A stretch of 64,000 nt of DNA from Bacteroidota bacterium (lineage in GTDB: Bacteria > Bacteroidota > Ignavibacteria > SZUA-365), in the NCBI GenBank assembly GCA_023432805.1, contig JAEYUG010000036.1:1-64000 (forward strand), written 5' to 3'. The notes beneath the pieces were generated by a model. That model saw only the letters and a list, made by a program, of their open reading frames with translations. It was not told the origin of the DNA and searched no databases. The first letter of the stretch is position 1; each line of letters starts with the position of its first letter. Position numbers and translations under genes: made by a program. Below are positions 1 to 8,674 of this stretch, one piece after another.

Positions 1-1176
1 CTTACCCATGCGCCGCACCTCGCACTCGCCGCAGGGGAGAGCGCACGCAGGACCCTGACCGACATCCCGGCGCGGGGACAGGCGAGCGCGGCGTACCGGC
101 TCACGGTACGCACGCCGCTGACCTCGCCGGTACGCGACACGGTGCACGTCCGCACGCGCGCTGTGGGCGACAGCACCTGGCAGGCATGCGCGCACCCGGT
201 CTTCATCGACGGGCATGAGCGGATCGTGTCGGTCAGCTGTGCCACGCGGGGACAGGACACGCTCTGGGGCGACCCGTACTATGAGACGGTGATCCCGCTT
301 CCGCTGCAGGTCGAGTACGCCCTGACGAACACGGGGAACGCGCCGCTGCGGTCCTGCGCGGTGGCGATCCTGCCGCCGCCGATGTACGTGCTGGCGGGCA
401 GCGACAGCGTGCAGCAGTACGGCGAGATCGCGCCGGGTGCGACGGTGCGGCGCGACTGGCTGCTGACGCTCGATCCCGCGCAGGCGGTGCCGGGCACGTC
501 CGCGATTGCGTTCGCGACGCAGTGCGAGGAACTGACGGTCCCACCGGTCTGCACGCGCGCGGTGACGCTGGCGGTGGGAGCACCGGAGGGGATCGTGCTC
601 ACGCCGTGGCGGCTGCACTTTGCGGCCGAGCAGGGCGGGGCGCTTCCCGCCTCGCAGCAGGTGACGCTGTGGACGGGCAACGGAGCGAGCATCTTCTGGC
701 AGGCGGTGCCGGATGCCGCGTGGCTGCGTGCGGAGCCGGGCCTCGGCAGCGTGAAGACGGTGATGGACGTGCAGCCGACGACGACGGCGCTGGCTGCGGG
801 CCTGCACGAGGGCACGGTGACCGTGTCGGCGGGCAGGTATGTGCGTCCGCACCACATCGAAGCCACGTACACGCTGACGACGATCGTGTCGGCGGCGGGG
901 CTGCCGGTGCCGCAGGCGGTCGAACTCGGACCTGCGTATCCGAATCCCGCCACCGGTGAGGTACGCATCGACATCGCCCTCGACGCCCCGCGTCCGGTGC
1001 TGCTCGAGCTGTACGACCTCTACGGTCGTCGCGTGGCGCAGATGCACGAGGGTCCGCTCTCAGCCGGCCGCCACACGATCCGCTGGTCCGCCGCCGGCCT
1101 CCCCTCCGGCCTCTACCTGCACCTGCTGCGCACCGACCGCGGCACCCTGACCCGCAGCGTGGTCGTGCGACGGTAA
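1..1176 (+). CDS. T9SS-sorted secreted protein with BACON-like domain (5' end outside window)
   Basis: The reading frame is open from the first base, so the gene begins upstream; 391 residues are visible. The visible part is made of Ig-like beta-rich domains. A BACON-like domain lies at about residues 199-290, with the pattern of a 'QQVTLWTGNG' strand followed by 'AWLRAEPG'. The last ~75 residues are a T9SS type A sorting domain (YPNPATGEV, then LYDLYGRRV, a G-R-H-T turn, SGLYLHLL and a basic end). By family knowledge such proteins cross the outer membrane through T9SS and are anchored or released at the surface. No catalytic domain is visible; it may lie in the missing N-terminal part. A long hairpin follows at 1279-1311. 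The sorting domain is near certain; the biological role is unknown. Confidence 0.85.
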   Translation, partial: LTHAPHLALAAGESARRTLTDIPARGQASAAYRLTVRTPLTSPVRDTVHVRTRAVGDSTWQACAHPVFIDGHERIVSVSCATRGQDTLWGDPYYETVIPLPLQVEYALTNTGNAPLRSCAVAILPPPMYVLAGSDSVQQYGEIAPGATVRRDWLLTLDPAQAVPGTSAIAFATQCEELTVPPVCTRAVTLAVGAPEGIVLTPWRLHFAAEQGGALPASQQVTLWTGNGASIFWQAVPDAAWLRAEPGLGSVKTVMDVQPTTTALAAGLHEGTVTVSAGRYVRPHHIEATYTLTTIVSAAGLPVPQAVELGPAYPNPATGEVRIDIALDAPRPVLLELYDLYGRRVAQMHEGPLSAGRHTIRWSAAGLPSGLYLHLLRTDRGTLTRSVVVRR

Positions 1177-1278
1177 CGCGACGAGCACGAAGATCGTGTG
1201 TGTGGTGCAGTGTTTTCGGGCGCAGTCGCGATCCGGGCCGCTTGGTGGTACATCCGAGTGTACGAACCCGGTTGTTCG

Positions 1279-1311
1279 GACGAGGGGCGACGCAATGCGT
1301 TGCCCCTCGTC
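1279..1311 (+). terminator. Terminator-like hairpin after the T9SS gene
   Basis: A ten-base arm GACGAGGGGC pairs with GCCCCTCGTC, continued inward through a G-T pair and ACG/CGT. It sits about 100 bases after the stop at 1176 and 28 bases before the next start. There is no clear U-run, so it may be a factor-assisted terminator or an RNA-processing structure. Confidence 0.5.
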
Positions 1312-1339
1312 GTTATGATCGGTATGTTGCAAGTCTTCC

Positions 1340-1870
1340 ATGGAAAATCGCATCATGCATCATATCGTCCGTACCGTTCTCCTCCCACTCTGCTGCCTTG
1401 CCGCGCTGGCGCTTCCGCTGCGCGCGCAGGAGAAGCAGACCGATCTCTACGATCCCTCAGCCGATGCCGCCGCCGCACTGCGCGAGGCGCGCACGCGTGC
1501 GACTGCCGAGCACAAGCACGTGCTCGTGCAGGTGGGCGGCAACTGGTGCTCCTGGTGCCGGAAGCTCGACAAGCTCATCGCTGGCAACGACACGCTGCGT
1601 GCGCTCGTCGACGACAACTACGTGCTGGTGCGCGTGAACTACAGCAAGGAGAACAGGAACCGCGAGGTGCTGGCCGCGCTCGACTTTCCGCAGCGTTTCG
1701 GATTTCCCGTGCTGGTCGTGCTCGATGCAGCTGGACGCCGGCTGCACACGCAGGATTCCGGGTTGCTCGAGGGTGGGGGAGCGCACGATCCCGACAAGGT
1801 GCGGGGCTTCCTCATGCAGTGGACGCCGAAGGCCGTCGATCCGGCCACATATCGTGACGCCGATCGCTGA
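1340..1870 (+). CDS. Exported thioredoxin-fold protein with CxxC motif
   Basis: The protein has 176 residues. A basic start and a hydrophobic stretch (about residues 9-28) ending near A-x-A-Q suggest a Sec signal peptide and a periplasmic location. The mature part has the thioredoxin pattern of the thioredoxin_7/DUF255-like group: WCSWC with cysteines at residues 70 and 73, and the cis-proline segment GFPVLVV near residue 122. It probably acts as a thiol oxidoreductase or disulfide reductase, substrate unknown. ATG codons at 1340 and 1355 are both usable; the earlier one is reported. It lies alone between a T9SS gene and a HEAT-like gene on the same strand. Confidence 0.85.
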   Translation: MENRIMHHIVRTVLLPLCCLAALALPLRAQEKQTDLYDPSADAAAALREARTRATAEHKHVLVQVGGNWCSWCRKLDKLIAGNDTLRALVDDNYVLVRVNYSKENRNREVLAALDFPQRFGFPVLVVLDAAGRRLHTQDSGLLEGGGAHDPDKVRGFLMQWTPKAVDPATYRDADR

Positions 1871-1934
1871 GTACGATTCCCCCAGATTTCATACCGACAC
1901 ATCCGATATCACATCCTCCACATCTCCGCTGCTC

Positions 1935-2867
1935 ATGTTTGAACAACTGCCTGCCGCTCCGCTCGACGACGCCGTCGCCACCGCGTTCTTCGAGCGGAAC
2001 ATCCGCAACAGCCGGGATGTGATTGCAGGGGAGTTCGAGAACGTGCTCGCCGACATCATCGAGCAGCTTTCGACGCCGATCGCGACGGCGGGCGGCATCG
2101 TGCCGGCCTCGGAGGTGTCGCGGCGCATTGCGCATGGTCTGCGTGAAGGGTTTGCGGGACTCCCGCCGAACGGCTTCGACTTCTGCACCTGGCTGTGGAG
2201 CGTGGCGGCGCTGCATGATGTGCAGATTCCCCAGGCCAACGAGATCGGGGCGTCGTATGGTTTCAGCTACGGGGTGGTGCATCTGCGCAAGATCGCGGTA
2301 ATGGTGGCGGAGGTATACGTCGATGCGCAGCCGCAGAAGATCGAGGCGATGCTGCCCCTGATCGACTCCAGCACGGGCTGGGTCGATGCGCGCAACCTGA
2401 TCATCTTCGGTCTGCTCGGCTACTACACGCGGCATTTCGAGCATGAGTATGCGGCGCTGCTCGAGCTCACGCGCGAGACGCGGCGCTGGCGGCGGCTCGT
2501 GCCGCTCGCGGTGGGGGCGCGCATGATCGTGGTCGATGCGTCGTGGACCTCGATGGCGCTTGCGCTGCTGGCCTCGTCGTTTCATGCAGTCGACGACGAA
2601 AACGTGCGGCGGGCCATCGCCTTCGAATTGCGGGCCGCCTCGATGTACGGCGATCATGCAGCGCTGGCCGCGTTCATCACGGCGCAGGCCGACACGGCCT
2701 CGCCCGTCGTGCGCTCGATGCTCTGCGACGTGGTGCGGCTCGCCAAGTACGACTGGAGTCACACCTTCGCCGATCGCGTGCGTCCCGTGCTCACCGCATG
2801 GCGCAGCCGTGACGACGGCACCCTCGCCGCCCACCTCGACCTCGCCCTCCACCACCTCTCCCGCTGA
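1935..2867 (+). CDS. Hypothetical alpha-helical protein (310 aa)
   Basis: I do not recognise this protein. The sequence is soluble and rich in Ala/Leu/Arg helices, and the second half resembles helical repeats of the HEAT/ARM kind (repeated LLxLTRETRRWRRLVPLAV-like blocks); no signal peptide or catalytic motif is visible. The start chosen is the ATG at 1935, because an extension upstream would run into the thioredoxin-fold gene. The distance of 64 bases from that gene allows co-transcription. A palindromic repeat begins directly after the stop. Likely a conserved lineage-specific protein; a helical-repeat scaffold is a guess. Confidence 0.7.
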   Translation: MFEQLPAAPLDDAVATAFFERNIRNSRDVIAGEFENVLADIIEQLSTPIATAGGIVPASEVSRRIAHGLREGFAGLPPNGFDFCTWLWSVAALHDVQIPQANEIGASYGFSYGVVHLRKIAVMVAEVYVDAQPQKIEAMLPLIDSSTGWVDARNLIIFGLLGYYTRHFEHEYAALLELTRETRRWRRLVPLAVGARMIVVDASWTSMALALLASSFHAVDDENVRRAIAFELRAASMYGDHAALAAFITAQADTASPVVRSMLCDVVRLAKYDWSHTFADRVRPVLTAWRSRDDGTLAAHLDLALHHLSR

Positions 2868-2895
2868 CAGGTCGGTGGACGTCCTCGTCCACCTT
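2865..2895. repeat. Palindromic repeat, copy 1 (GGTGGACG type)
   Basis: Perfect inverted repeat GGTGGACG (2874-2881), loop TCCT, CGTCCACC (2886-2893), preceded by TGACAGGTC. The same arms recur at 8705-8724 and the TGACAGG lead-in recurs at 7809 and 8675, so this is one member of a dispersed family, not just a local terminator. It may also end transcription of the upstream gene. Confidence 0.75.
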
Positions 2896-2923
2896 GAAAC
2901 TGCAACATGACGCTCATCATGCG

Positions 2924-4015
2924 TCAGGGACCGATCTTCCTGCCGTGGACGAAGATGCCCTGTCCGAGACGATTGCCACCGATGTACACGTCGCGACCGT
3001 CGTAAGTTGAACAGGTGAACTTGTTCGTACCGGTGGGCGTGAAGAAGTTCTTGTACTCGCGCCAGCTGCGCCCGTTGTAGTGCTGAATCGATCCGTAATG
3101 CCCCGCGACGAAGATGTCGTACCAGCTCACCGCACTCATCGTATTCTGATACCCGCTGATCCAGCTTTCGAGCACTCTCCAGTTCGTTGTATTGCGATAG
3201 ACCCCGTCACCGGCAACGACGATGCGGCCGTTGGCATCACACCAGATGGAGGTCATGTGCTTCTTGATCGTGGTGTCGGGCAGCAGGTCGACCCGGTCGC
3301 CCACGACCCGGTAGATGCGCGAGGGGGCATCGCTCGAAAGTGCGCCCGACGCGAAACACATGGTCGTGTCGCCGGCACTCCACACATCGATGAAATCCTG
3401 GGTCGTCCCACTCGCAAGTCTACGGTATGCATTGTTCTCGTAGAGGAGCATGCTACCGTCCCATCCCACAAACACGAGACGATTCTTCGTGTAGCCCACA
3501 GCCCGGAGGCCCTGCCCGTCAAACGCATCGACGAACTCGAAGTCCGGATAGTATCGCCTGCCATTCCACCACGCCACGGATCCTCCCGTACAGAACATTA
3601 CACGGCCGTCGTCGAGCGGTGCACCAAAATACATGTCGCCCGCATTGAGTTGGGTATGAGAATTGGCACTTTCTATTTTCTGATAGGTCCAGGTCTTCCC
3701 ATCCCACCGCACGCAGTTGTATTTCGTCTCCCGATCGAGTGTCCCATCGGGTTTGCGGAGGTGGAACCGGCCCAGCACCCAGATGCTGGTGTCACCGAGT
3801 GCGACGATGCCGTTCAGGTACGAGTCCCCATCGCCGAAGTACTGCACATCCCACACGAACTCATGACTCGTGGTGTCGGGGGCAGCAACGACGATCGGAG
3901 GTGGCTTCAGGGGTTCATCGCTGCAGCCCGCAGCCCCGCCGCACAGGGCCACCAGCAAGCAGCACAGCAACAGCATATGCCCACGCGCCGCCGTGCGGCG
4001 CCCCGGTGTATTCAT
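2924..4015 (-). CDS. Putative lipoprotein with propeller-like repeats
   Basis: The protein has about 363 residues from the ATG at 4015; in-frame starts also exist at 4039 and 4066. A hydrophobic stretch ends in a lipobox GAAGC, followed by SDEPLKPPP, so it is predicted to be a lipid-anchored envelope protein. The body shows repeated short blocks with WDGKTW, WWNGRRYY, WDGSMLLYENN and YNGRSWREY, the pattern of a beta-propeller of the Kelch/TolB-like kind, and describes no catalytic residues. It lies 139 bases downstream of a large T9SS protein on the same strand and may be co-expressed. Function unknown; a binding or surface-assembly role is possible. Confidence 0.75.
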   Translation of the reverse strand: MNTPGRRTAARGHMLLLCCLLVALCGGAAGCSDEPLKPPPIVVAAPDTTSHEFVWDVQYFGDGDSYLNGIVALGDTSIWVLGRFHLRKPDGTLDRETKYNCVRWDGKTWTYQKIESANSHTQLNAGDMYFGAPLDDGRVMFCTGGSVAWWNGRRYYPDFEFVDAFDGQGLRAVGYTKNRLVFVGWDGSMLLYENNAYRRLASGTTQDFIDVWSAGDTTMCFASGALSSDAPSRIYRVVGDRVDLLPDTTIKKHMTSIWCDANGRIVVAGDGVYRNTTNWRVLESWISGYQNTMSAVSWYDIFVAGHYGSIQHYNGRSWREYKNFFTPTGTNKFTCSTYDGRDVYIGGNRLGQGIFVHGRKIGP

Positions 4016-4154
4016 GCGCACAGCAGTAATCCTGCACATCGCAGGCCTCCAAATTCGGTTGTACATGATCGAATCCGAAATGTGTCTGCAACGCAGTCGG
4101 CTTCATGCAGCGCTGGTGTGCATGTCTGCACGAAGCCGACCACGGCATTCAGAC

Positions 4155-7100
4155 TTACTTGAGCAGGGTCATAGTCTGCGTCATGATACGGCCACCATGG
4201 AGGAGTTCGTACCGATACGTCCCCGTCGACCAGGTGGAGCCATCCACGGGTACTCTATGCTGCCCCGCCTCCGCGTATCCATCCCTGAGCCGGCACACCT
4301 CACGGCCGGTCATGTCGAGCACGCGCAGCACGACCGGTCCGGCTTCCGGCAACCAGAACTCGATGACCGTTGCAGGATTGAACGGGTTCGGATAGTTCTG
4401 CGACAGGACGGGTACCGGGTCCCTGCGCAGTGACGCTTCCGTACGCACACACCGCTTGGCCATTTCATTGCGTGCCAGAAACACGCGGCGGGCGAGCACC
4501 TCGGCGTTGGCGGGCTCCTCCGCGACATCGACGGTCATGTACACCGTCCGTCCTGCCCATGCATGCAACGGGAGTTCGTTCAGCACCCAGTGCGTCGAAT
4601 CCTTCGAGAGATCACGGACCGGAAAGTTGAAGGTCGTCAGCAGGGTGTGGGACGACGCGTCACGAAGGTTCACGGTGAAACGCATCCCGGGAGGAAGCGA
4701 ATCCGGTGCATTGCTGTACATGATGCGCGAAAAGCGAAGACTATCGCTCGATGCGACAACGAACGTTGTTGTTGTCATCTTGGCCTCGGCAACGACATCC
4801 CGGCCGATGACCGCCGAATCCGCGGCGCCGGCCCAGCTCAGATGCTGCTCGCCGCTCGCACCATGCACGAGGGTGAGATCGGTCACACCGCAGGCTGCGA
4901 CATGCACCCCGGATACCACGCGAAGATCCCGGATCTCCTGATGGCGATCGTCCGCGGTCTTCGCCAGGCTGGCTGCTGTCGTCCGCACCGCATGAGAGAA
5001 CGGCGCACGCTGCAGTGGCGCGCTGTATGCCTCGAGCATCATGGTCGCCGGTGCATGCTGCAGCATGGTCGGGTACGACGCATCGGTGATCTGCGGAGAG
5101 CTGCTGAAGCCGCCATCATCGATTGCCATGCATACAATGCTGCCGCCATGATCCTCGTGAAACGCACAGCGCAGCGCGAGCAGTGAATCATCGATCGACC
5201 CCAGTGTCGGATTGAGCGCATCGCCATATGTGGTGACAAATGCCGCGATCTGGTAGGCGGTCTGGTTCCACGTGAACGGGGAGGTCAGTGATCGGGTCTT
5301 CAGTACGACATACCGATTTGCGAAATACCCTCCCCCGAACGGTTGTGACACCTCATAGGCGATGACGGGTGCATGCAGGTGATTGCTCGTGATGGAGCTG
5401 GCGAAGACGACATTCTCGTCGGGTGCGCTGACGACCTCGACAGGATCGATCGTCACGAACGTCTTTGTTGCACCTACGGTCCAGATCGTCATGTGGGTAT
5501 ATTCCACGCGATTGGCGATCGTGTAGGAAACACCATACCCGATGAAATCGCGCATGGAGACGATGGAAGGGAATCGTGGTTGCGCGCCTGGTGACTGCAC
5601 CAGATCCTCATGCGTAGTGGTGTAGTGGTCGGTTGTCCATTCTGCCAATCCGTGTACGGCATGCAGCATTTCGTCTCCCTCCCAGACAACCACGAAGATT
5701 CTGCCTCGCGGATTGCTGTTTGGATTGTCCAATCCATACCCTGCATCGATCACAGGATGGGTGGAGACGCCGCGTGTGAGCGAGTTCTGAGGTATCGGCG
5801 CATCACCCCACAGGCCATTGGATCGAATGCGGACCTCGATGTTGCCAGCATCGACATAGACGACATAGACCGTCGAATCAATGACCGCAATGGAGGGATG
5901 ATAGGCCGCATCTGCCATGGGTGGTCTCTGCGCCGCATCTCGGAATGTGCTGACAAGTTCTTCGGGCGTCCACGTGCGACCACTGTCCCGGGACTGTGTG
6001 TACCAGATCTCGCCCGCACTCGGGTAGACGAGATGATATACGTTCTGATCATCGATGTCCAGCCGACGTTGACTGCAGCGGGCGGTGGGCTGCTCCTCCT
6101 CATCCGAGAGCAGGTGTGCCTTGTACCGCAGGAAGGTCGTGCTGCCGCTCTGGTCGAATCTGACCCTGTATTGCTGCGCCATCGGGTCAGTACTCGCGGT
6201 GGGTTCGAATGCCATCGACAGGGAGGGATGTGCACGCAGGCCGTACAAGCCGCTGTAGAGCCCCATGAAGAGGCCATCGCCTTCCTTCAGAGGCAGCGCA
6301 TCGGGCAGCGCGATCCGTTTCTGATACGCGTCGGTCGATTCCTTGTAGTCGAGATATGACTGCGGTTGAATTCTGTAATATGGTAAGTGTTGGTAATTGT
6401 AGTCCATCCCGAGGAACACTCCCAACGTCGCAGGATCATTCCAGGGCACGTATGGAGTGGTATGTTCGATGAAGCCCACTTCGGGGTGCTGGGAGGAGTC
6501 CGTGAACTGGATGACGCGCCAGGGATCGGCGAAATCGAAGGCCATATTGTCCTTCGGGTGGTAGATCTCCTGTGTCGTTCGGATAAAGACGGAGTCGACG
6601 TCGCCGGCAATGGCCTCGTAGGTCTTGGCAAACAACACCTTGTAGTCCCGCTGTCTCGGTCGATGTTCATGCAGCCCGACATCCCAGTGCTTGTGTTTCT
6701 CCCGCTTGCCGTCGGGCGTGTTGTCATAGGCTGTCCACCACGTTTCCACGTCATGGTTGCGCCATGTCAGCCAGCCGCGGGAGGCGAATGGTGGTTCGTA
6801 ATGTGGCATGGCCGAGTAATCGGGGTCGACCGTGCCGCTCAGGAAGACGTTGAGATCGGCCCGCACCCGGCTCTCGGGTTCCAGGCGATAATCCTCGATC
6901 GCATGAACGACATTCGTTATGCGGATGCCTTCGATCATGTCACCGGCAGGCGGCAGAAACTCGATGGTGAGCAGGATGTCGTTCGGATGAATCCGGTACT
7001 CTGAAAAATGCGGCTTTGCCTGCAGTCCGAGGACGATTCTCCCCGACTGGAGCAGTGAATCCTGAAATGCGCTGAGGTCGCACGTCGAATTAGGTAGCGG

Positions 7101-7619
7101 ATCAGGGATCTGTGTGATCGAGTATACATTGTTCTGATCTGTCTCCATCGGGTACCCATCATAGGGCCGCTTACAGTTATGGTACAACCAGTCAGCGGTT
7201 TGTACGCGTGTGTTCAGAAAATATGCATTGTACCACGAGAGCGGGACGCTCGCAGCCATCATCTTCACATCGCTGTGGAAGGTGTGCAAGGAGTCGTGTT
7301 TATAGCGGACTGAGAATGTTACCCGTGTGAGCGTGCTGCCGGGTGGGATGGCACTGCCGATGTCCCACTCGGCACCGAAGAAACTTACCCAGGAATTCCC
7401 CCCCCCCTCCATCCGATTTTCAAGTCGATATCGTCCGGTGGTGTCCGGTGACGCGAAGAAATCTCCCGAGCTTGTGTAATTGAGCAACACCGTTCGAGTT
7501 TCCCTGATCGATGTCGGCGCGGCCGGCCCGTAGGTGTACGTCTGGGCCAACCCCGCATCAAGCAGCAACAGAAGCAGGAACATGGTCGTGAGCGTTGCAT
7601 CGCTGAAACTACGTCGCAT
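4155..7619 (-). CDS. Large T9SS-sorted protein with BNR/sialidase-like beta repeats
   Basis: The product is 1154 residues from the ATG at 7619, which has a GGAGG ribosome site five bases upstream. A signal peptide (hydrophobic run LLLLLLDAGLAQ) opens the protein. The middle part contains BNR/exo-sialidase-like blocks such as WYTQSRDSGRTWTPEE and repeated AYHPSIAVIDSTVYVVY, a propeller signature often found without enzymatic activity. The end is a T9SS type A sorting domain (NYPNPFNPATVIEF, VLDMTGREVCRL, TGTYRYELL). A run of ten G on the coding strand interrupts the early coding region (see findings). Its base composition looks lower in GC than the surrounding housekeeping genes. Surface adhesion or glycan binding is possible; no catalytic claim is made. 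Confidence 0.85.
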   Translation of the reverse strand: MRRSFSDATLTTMFLLLLLLDAGLAQTYTYGPAAPTSIRETRTVLLNYTSSGDFFASPDTTGRYRLENRMEGGGNSWVSFFGAEWDIGSAIPPGSTLTRVTFSVRYKHDSLHTFHSDVKMMAASVPLSWYNAYFLNTRVQTADWLYHNCKRPYDGYPMETDQNNVYSITQIPDPLPNSTCDLSAFQDSLLQSGRIVLGLQAKPHFSEYRIHPNDILLTIEFLPPAGDMIEGIRITNVVHAIEDYRLEPESRVRADLNVFLSGTVDPDYSAMPHYEPPFASRGWLTWRNHDVETWWTAYDNTPDGKREKHKHWDVGLHEHRPRQRDYKVLFAKTYEAIAGDVDSVFIRTTQEIYHPKDNMAFDFADPWRVIQFTDSSQHPEVGFIEHTTPYVPWNDPATLGVFLGMDYNYQHLPYYRIQPQSYLDYKESTDAYQKRIALPDALPLKEGDGLFMGLYSGLYGLRAHPSLSMAFEPTASTDPMAQQYRVRFDQSGSTTFLRYKAHLLSDEEEQPTARCSQRRLDIDDQNVYHLVYPSAGEIWYTQSRDSGRTWTPEELVSTFRDAAQRPPMADAAYHPSIAVIDSTVYVVYVDAGNIEVRIRSNGLWGDAPIPQNSLTRGVSTHPVIDAGYGLDNPNSNPRGRIFVVVWEGDEMLHAVHGLAEWTTDHYTTTHEDLVQSPGAQPRFPSIVSMRDFIGYGVSYTIANRVEYTHMTIWTVGATKTFVTIDPVEVVSAPDENVVFASSITSNHLHAPVIAYEVSQPFGGGYFANRYVVLKTRSLTSPFTWNQTAYQIAAFVTTYGDALNPTLGSIDDSLLALRCAFHEDHGGSIVCMAIDDGGFSSSPQITDASYPTMLQHAPATMMLEAYSAPLQRAPFSHAVRTTAASLAKTADDRHQEIRDLRVVSGVHVAACGVTDLTLVHGASGEQHLSWAGAADSAVIGRDVVAEAKMTTTTFVVASSDSLRFSRIMYSNAPDSLPPGMRFTVNLRDASSHTLLTTFNFPVRDLSKDSTHWVLNELPLHAWAGRTVYMTVDVAEEPANAEVLARRVFLARNEMAKRCVRTEASLRRDPVPVLSQNYPNPFNPATVIEFWLPEAGPVVLRVLDMTGREVCRLRDGYAEAGQHRVPVDGSTWSTGTYRYELLHGGRIMTQTMTLLK
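7398..7407 (-). repeat. G10 homopolymer inside coding sequence
   Basis: Ten consecutive C on the plus strand read as G10 in the gene, encoding part of Met-Glu-Gly-Gly-Gly-Asn about 75 codons after the start. Tracts of this length are prone to slippage, which would shift the frame and cut off nearly the whole protein. Confidence 0.9.
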
Positions 7620-7653
7620 GTCAACCTCCATATGTGTGGTTGTGGTCTATATC

Positions 7654-7673
7654 GTGACGACTGACGTCGTCAC
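7654..7673. promoter_or_regulatory. Inverted repeat upstream of T9SS gene, possible operator
   Basis: GTGACGAC, spacer TGAC, GTCGTCAC: a perfect 8+8 inverted repeat ending 35 bases before the ATG at 7619. Next to it, toward the gene, is a TATAGA-like stretch (minus strand). The position fits a regulator site at a promoter; which protein binds is unknown. Confidence 0.4.
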
Positions 7674-7808
7674 TGGACTCAGAGGTTTTGACGTATAGTG
7701 AACAACTTGAATGCACTCTCCAGTAATGTAACGACCCAATTTGCAAAATGCCAGCGCATGAATCGAACGCATGCATGGCTCTCCACTCGGGCTCAAGTTT
7801 TCACCCAC

Positions 7809-7840
7809 TGACAGGAGGACGGACGCCCCCGTCCGTCCTG
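7809..7840. repeat. Palindromic repeat, copy 2 (AGGACGGACG type)
   Basis: Perfect inverted repeat AGGACGGACG (7816-7825), loop CCCC, CGTCCGTCCT (7830-7839), preceded by TGACAGG. The same sequence recurs at 8730-8753 on the other side of the HTH gene pair. Confidence 0.85.
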
Positions 7841-7854
7841 CCAGCAACCTAATG

Positions 7855-7884
7855 TTGCATAATCCGCCTGCAATGTACTATTTT
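7855..7884 (+). promoter_or_regulatory. Putative promoter for the small-ORF/HTH pair
   Basis: TTGCAT, 18 bases, TATTTT followed by G. This matches the shape TTGNNN-N17/18-TANNTT seen at several other genes in the window. Transcription would start about 50 bases before the ATG at 7944. Confidence 0.4.
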
Positions 7885-7943
7885 GAGACGGATACTATTC
7901 CGATGTTTCATTTCTGCAAACCTGGTCAACATACCGTGCAGAA

Positions 7944-8105
7944 ATGGAACCCACGAAACCACCCTGGCACATCAGTCTCGAACACGCCGAACTGCGACGT
8001 CTGAAGCAATGGCACAAGCGATATCCACGTGAAACAGTACAGCATCAGGACATTCAGCGGTTGCGTGCGACCTGCACTGCATGCCGTAGCAAGGAGAACC
8101 AATGA
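7944..8105 (+). CDS. Small protein (53 aa) overlapping the HTH gene
   Basis: An ATG at 7944 opens a 53-codon frame whose TGA stop (8103-8105) overlaps the ATG of the next gene as ATGA. The product begins MEPTKPPWHI and ends CTACRSKENQ; it is basic, rich in His/Arg/Gln and has two cysteines in C-T-A-C. The ATGA junction, the fitting promoter upstream and a well-placed AAGGAG before the downstream start argue for a real translationally coupled gene. The ribosome site of this frame itself is weak. I do not recognise the family. A small toxin or other partner of the HTH protein is an inference from context alone. Confidence 0.5.
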   Translation: MEPTKPPWHISLEHAELRRLKQWHKRYPRETVQHQDIQRLRATCTACRSKENQ

Positions 8106-8671
8106 CACGATATCGCAAGGTTACGCACGCATTCGATGCAATCATGAAGGATGCGGACGCGACACGCGTACTGGAAAAGGCCATCGAGGAAAGCTCCCTG
8201 ATCAAGACGATGCTGCTCTACCGCCTCACGCTCGGTGTGCCCCAGAAGCGCATCGCGGAAGCCATGCACTGCTCGCACAGCAGAATCTCCAAGCTCGAGG
8301 GTGGAGATGACGGAATGATCAGCTGGACCGACGTCGTGCAGTATTTCAACGCACTGCATGTACACGTGCACCTCATGCTCGACAAGCAGGATCTCCCGGC
8401 GGCAACTCGCATTCGTCAGCATGTGACGGAAATCAACCGGCTGCTCGAATCACTTGCCGCAATCATCGATTCAGAGGGTGGGGATCCGTCGATGCGCTCA
8501 CGGATCACAGCGTTTTATGGGGAGGTGCTCTTCCCACTGATCCTGAGGGGAGAGGTTGGCTCGGTGAATCTTCCATCCTCGCTCGTGCCGAGTACTCCGG
8601 CCGCAGAGACGACAACCGACACCGGACACGCACGCGCTGCAGAGCCAAAGAAGAGATACGCACGCAAGTGA
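8102..8671 (+). CDS. XRE/Cro-type helix-turn-helix DNA-binding protein
   Basis: The protein has 189 residues. A Cro/C1-type HTH is at about residues 36-70 (MLLYRLTLGVPQKRIAEAMHC, then SHSRISKLEGGDD), the arrangement seen in HigA-like antitoxins and related regulators. A helical segment follows, then a low-complexity basic tail ending KKRYARK. AAGGAG lies seven bases upstream of the ATG. It overlaps a 53-residue gene by ATGA, and the pair is bracketed by copies of a palindromic repeat, which suggests a small self-contained, possibly mobile unit. Role as antitoxin or autoregulator is inferred, not shown. Confidence 0.8.
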   Translation: MTRYRKVTHAFDAIMKDADATRVLEKAIEESSLIKTMLLYRLTLGVPQKRIAEAMHCSHSRISKLEGGDDGMISWTDVVQYFNALHVHVHLMLDKQDLPAATRIRQHVTEINRLLESLAAIIDSEGGDPSMRSRITAFYGEVLFPLILRGEVGSVNLPSSLVPSTPAAETTTDTGHARAAEPKKRYARK

Positions 8672-8674
8672 TAG

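Larger units (their letters stand above)
7620..7943. other. Intergenic region between divergent genes
   Basis: These 324 bases hold no convincing gene. They contain an inverted repeat (7654-7673) just upstream of the T9SS gene, a palindromic repeat (7816-7839), and a putative promoter for the small-ORF/HTH pair (7855-7884). The rest shows no structure I can name. Confidence 0.7.
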
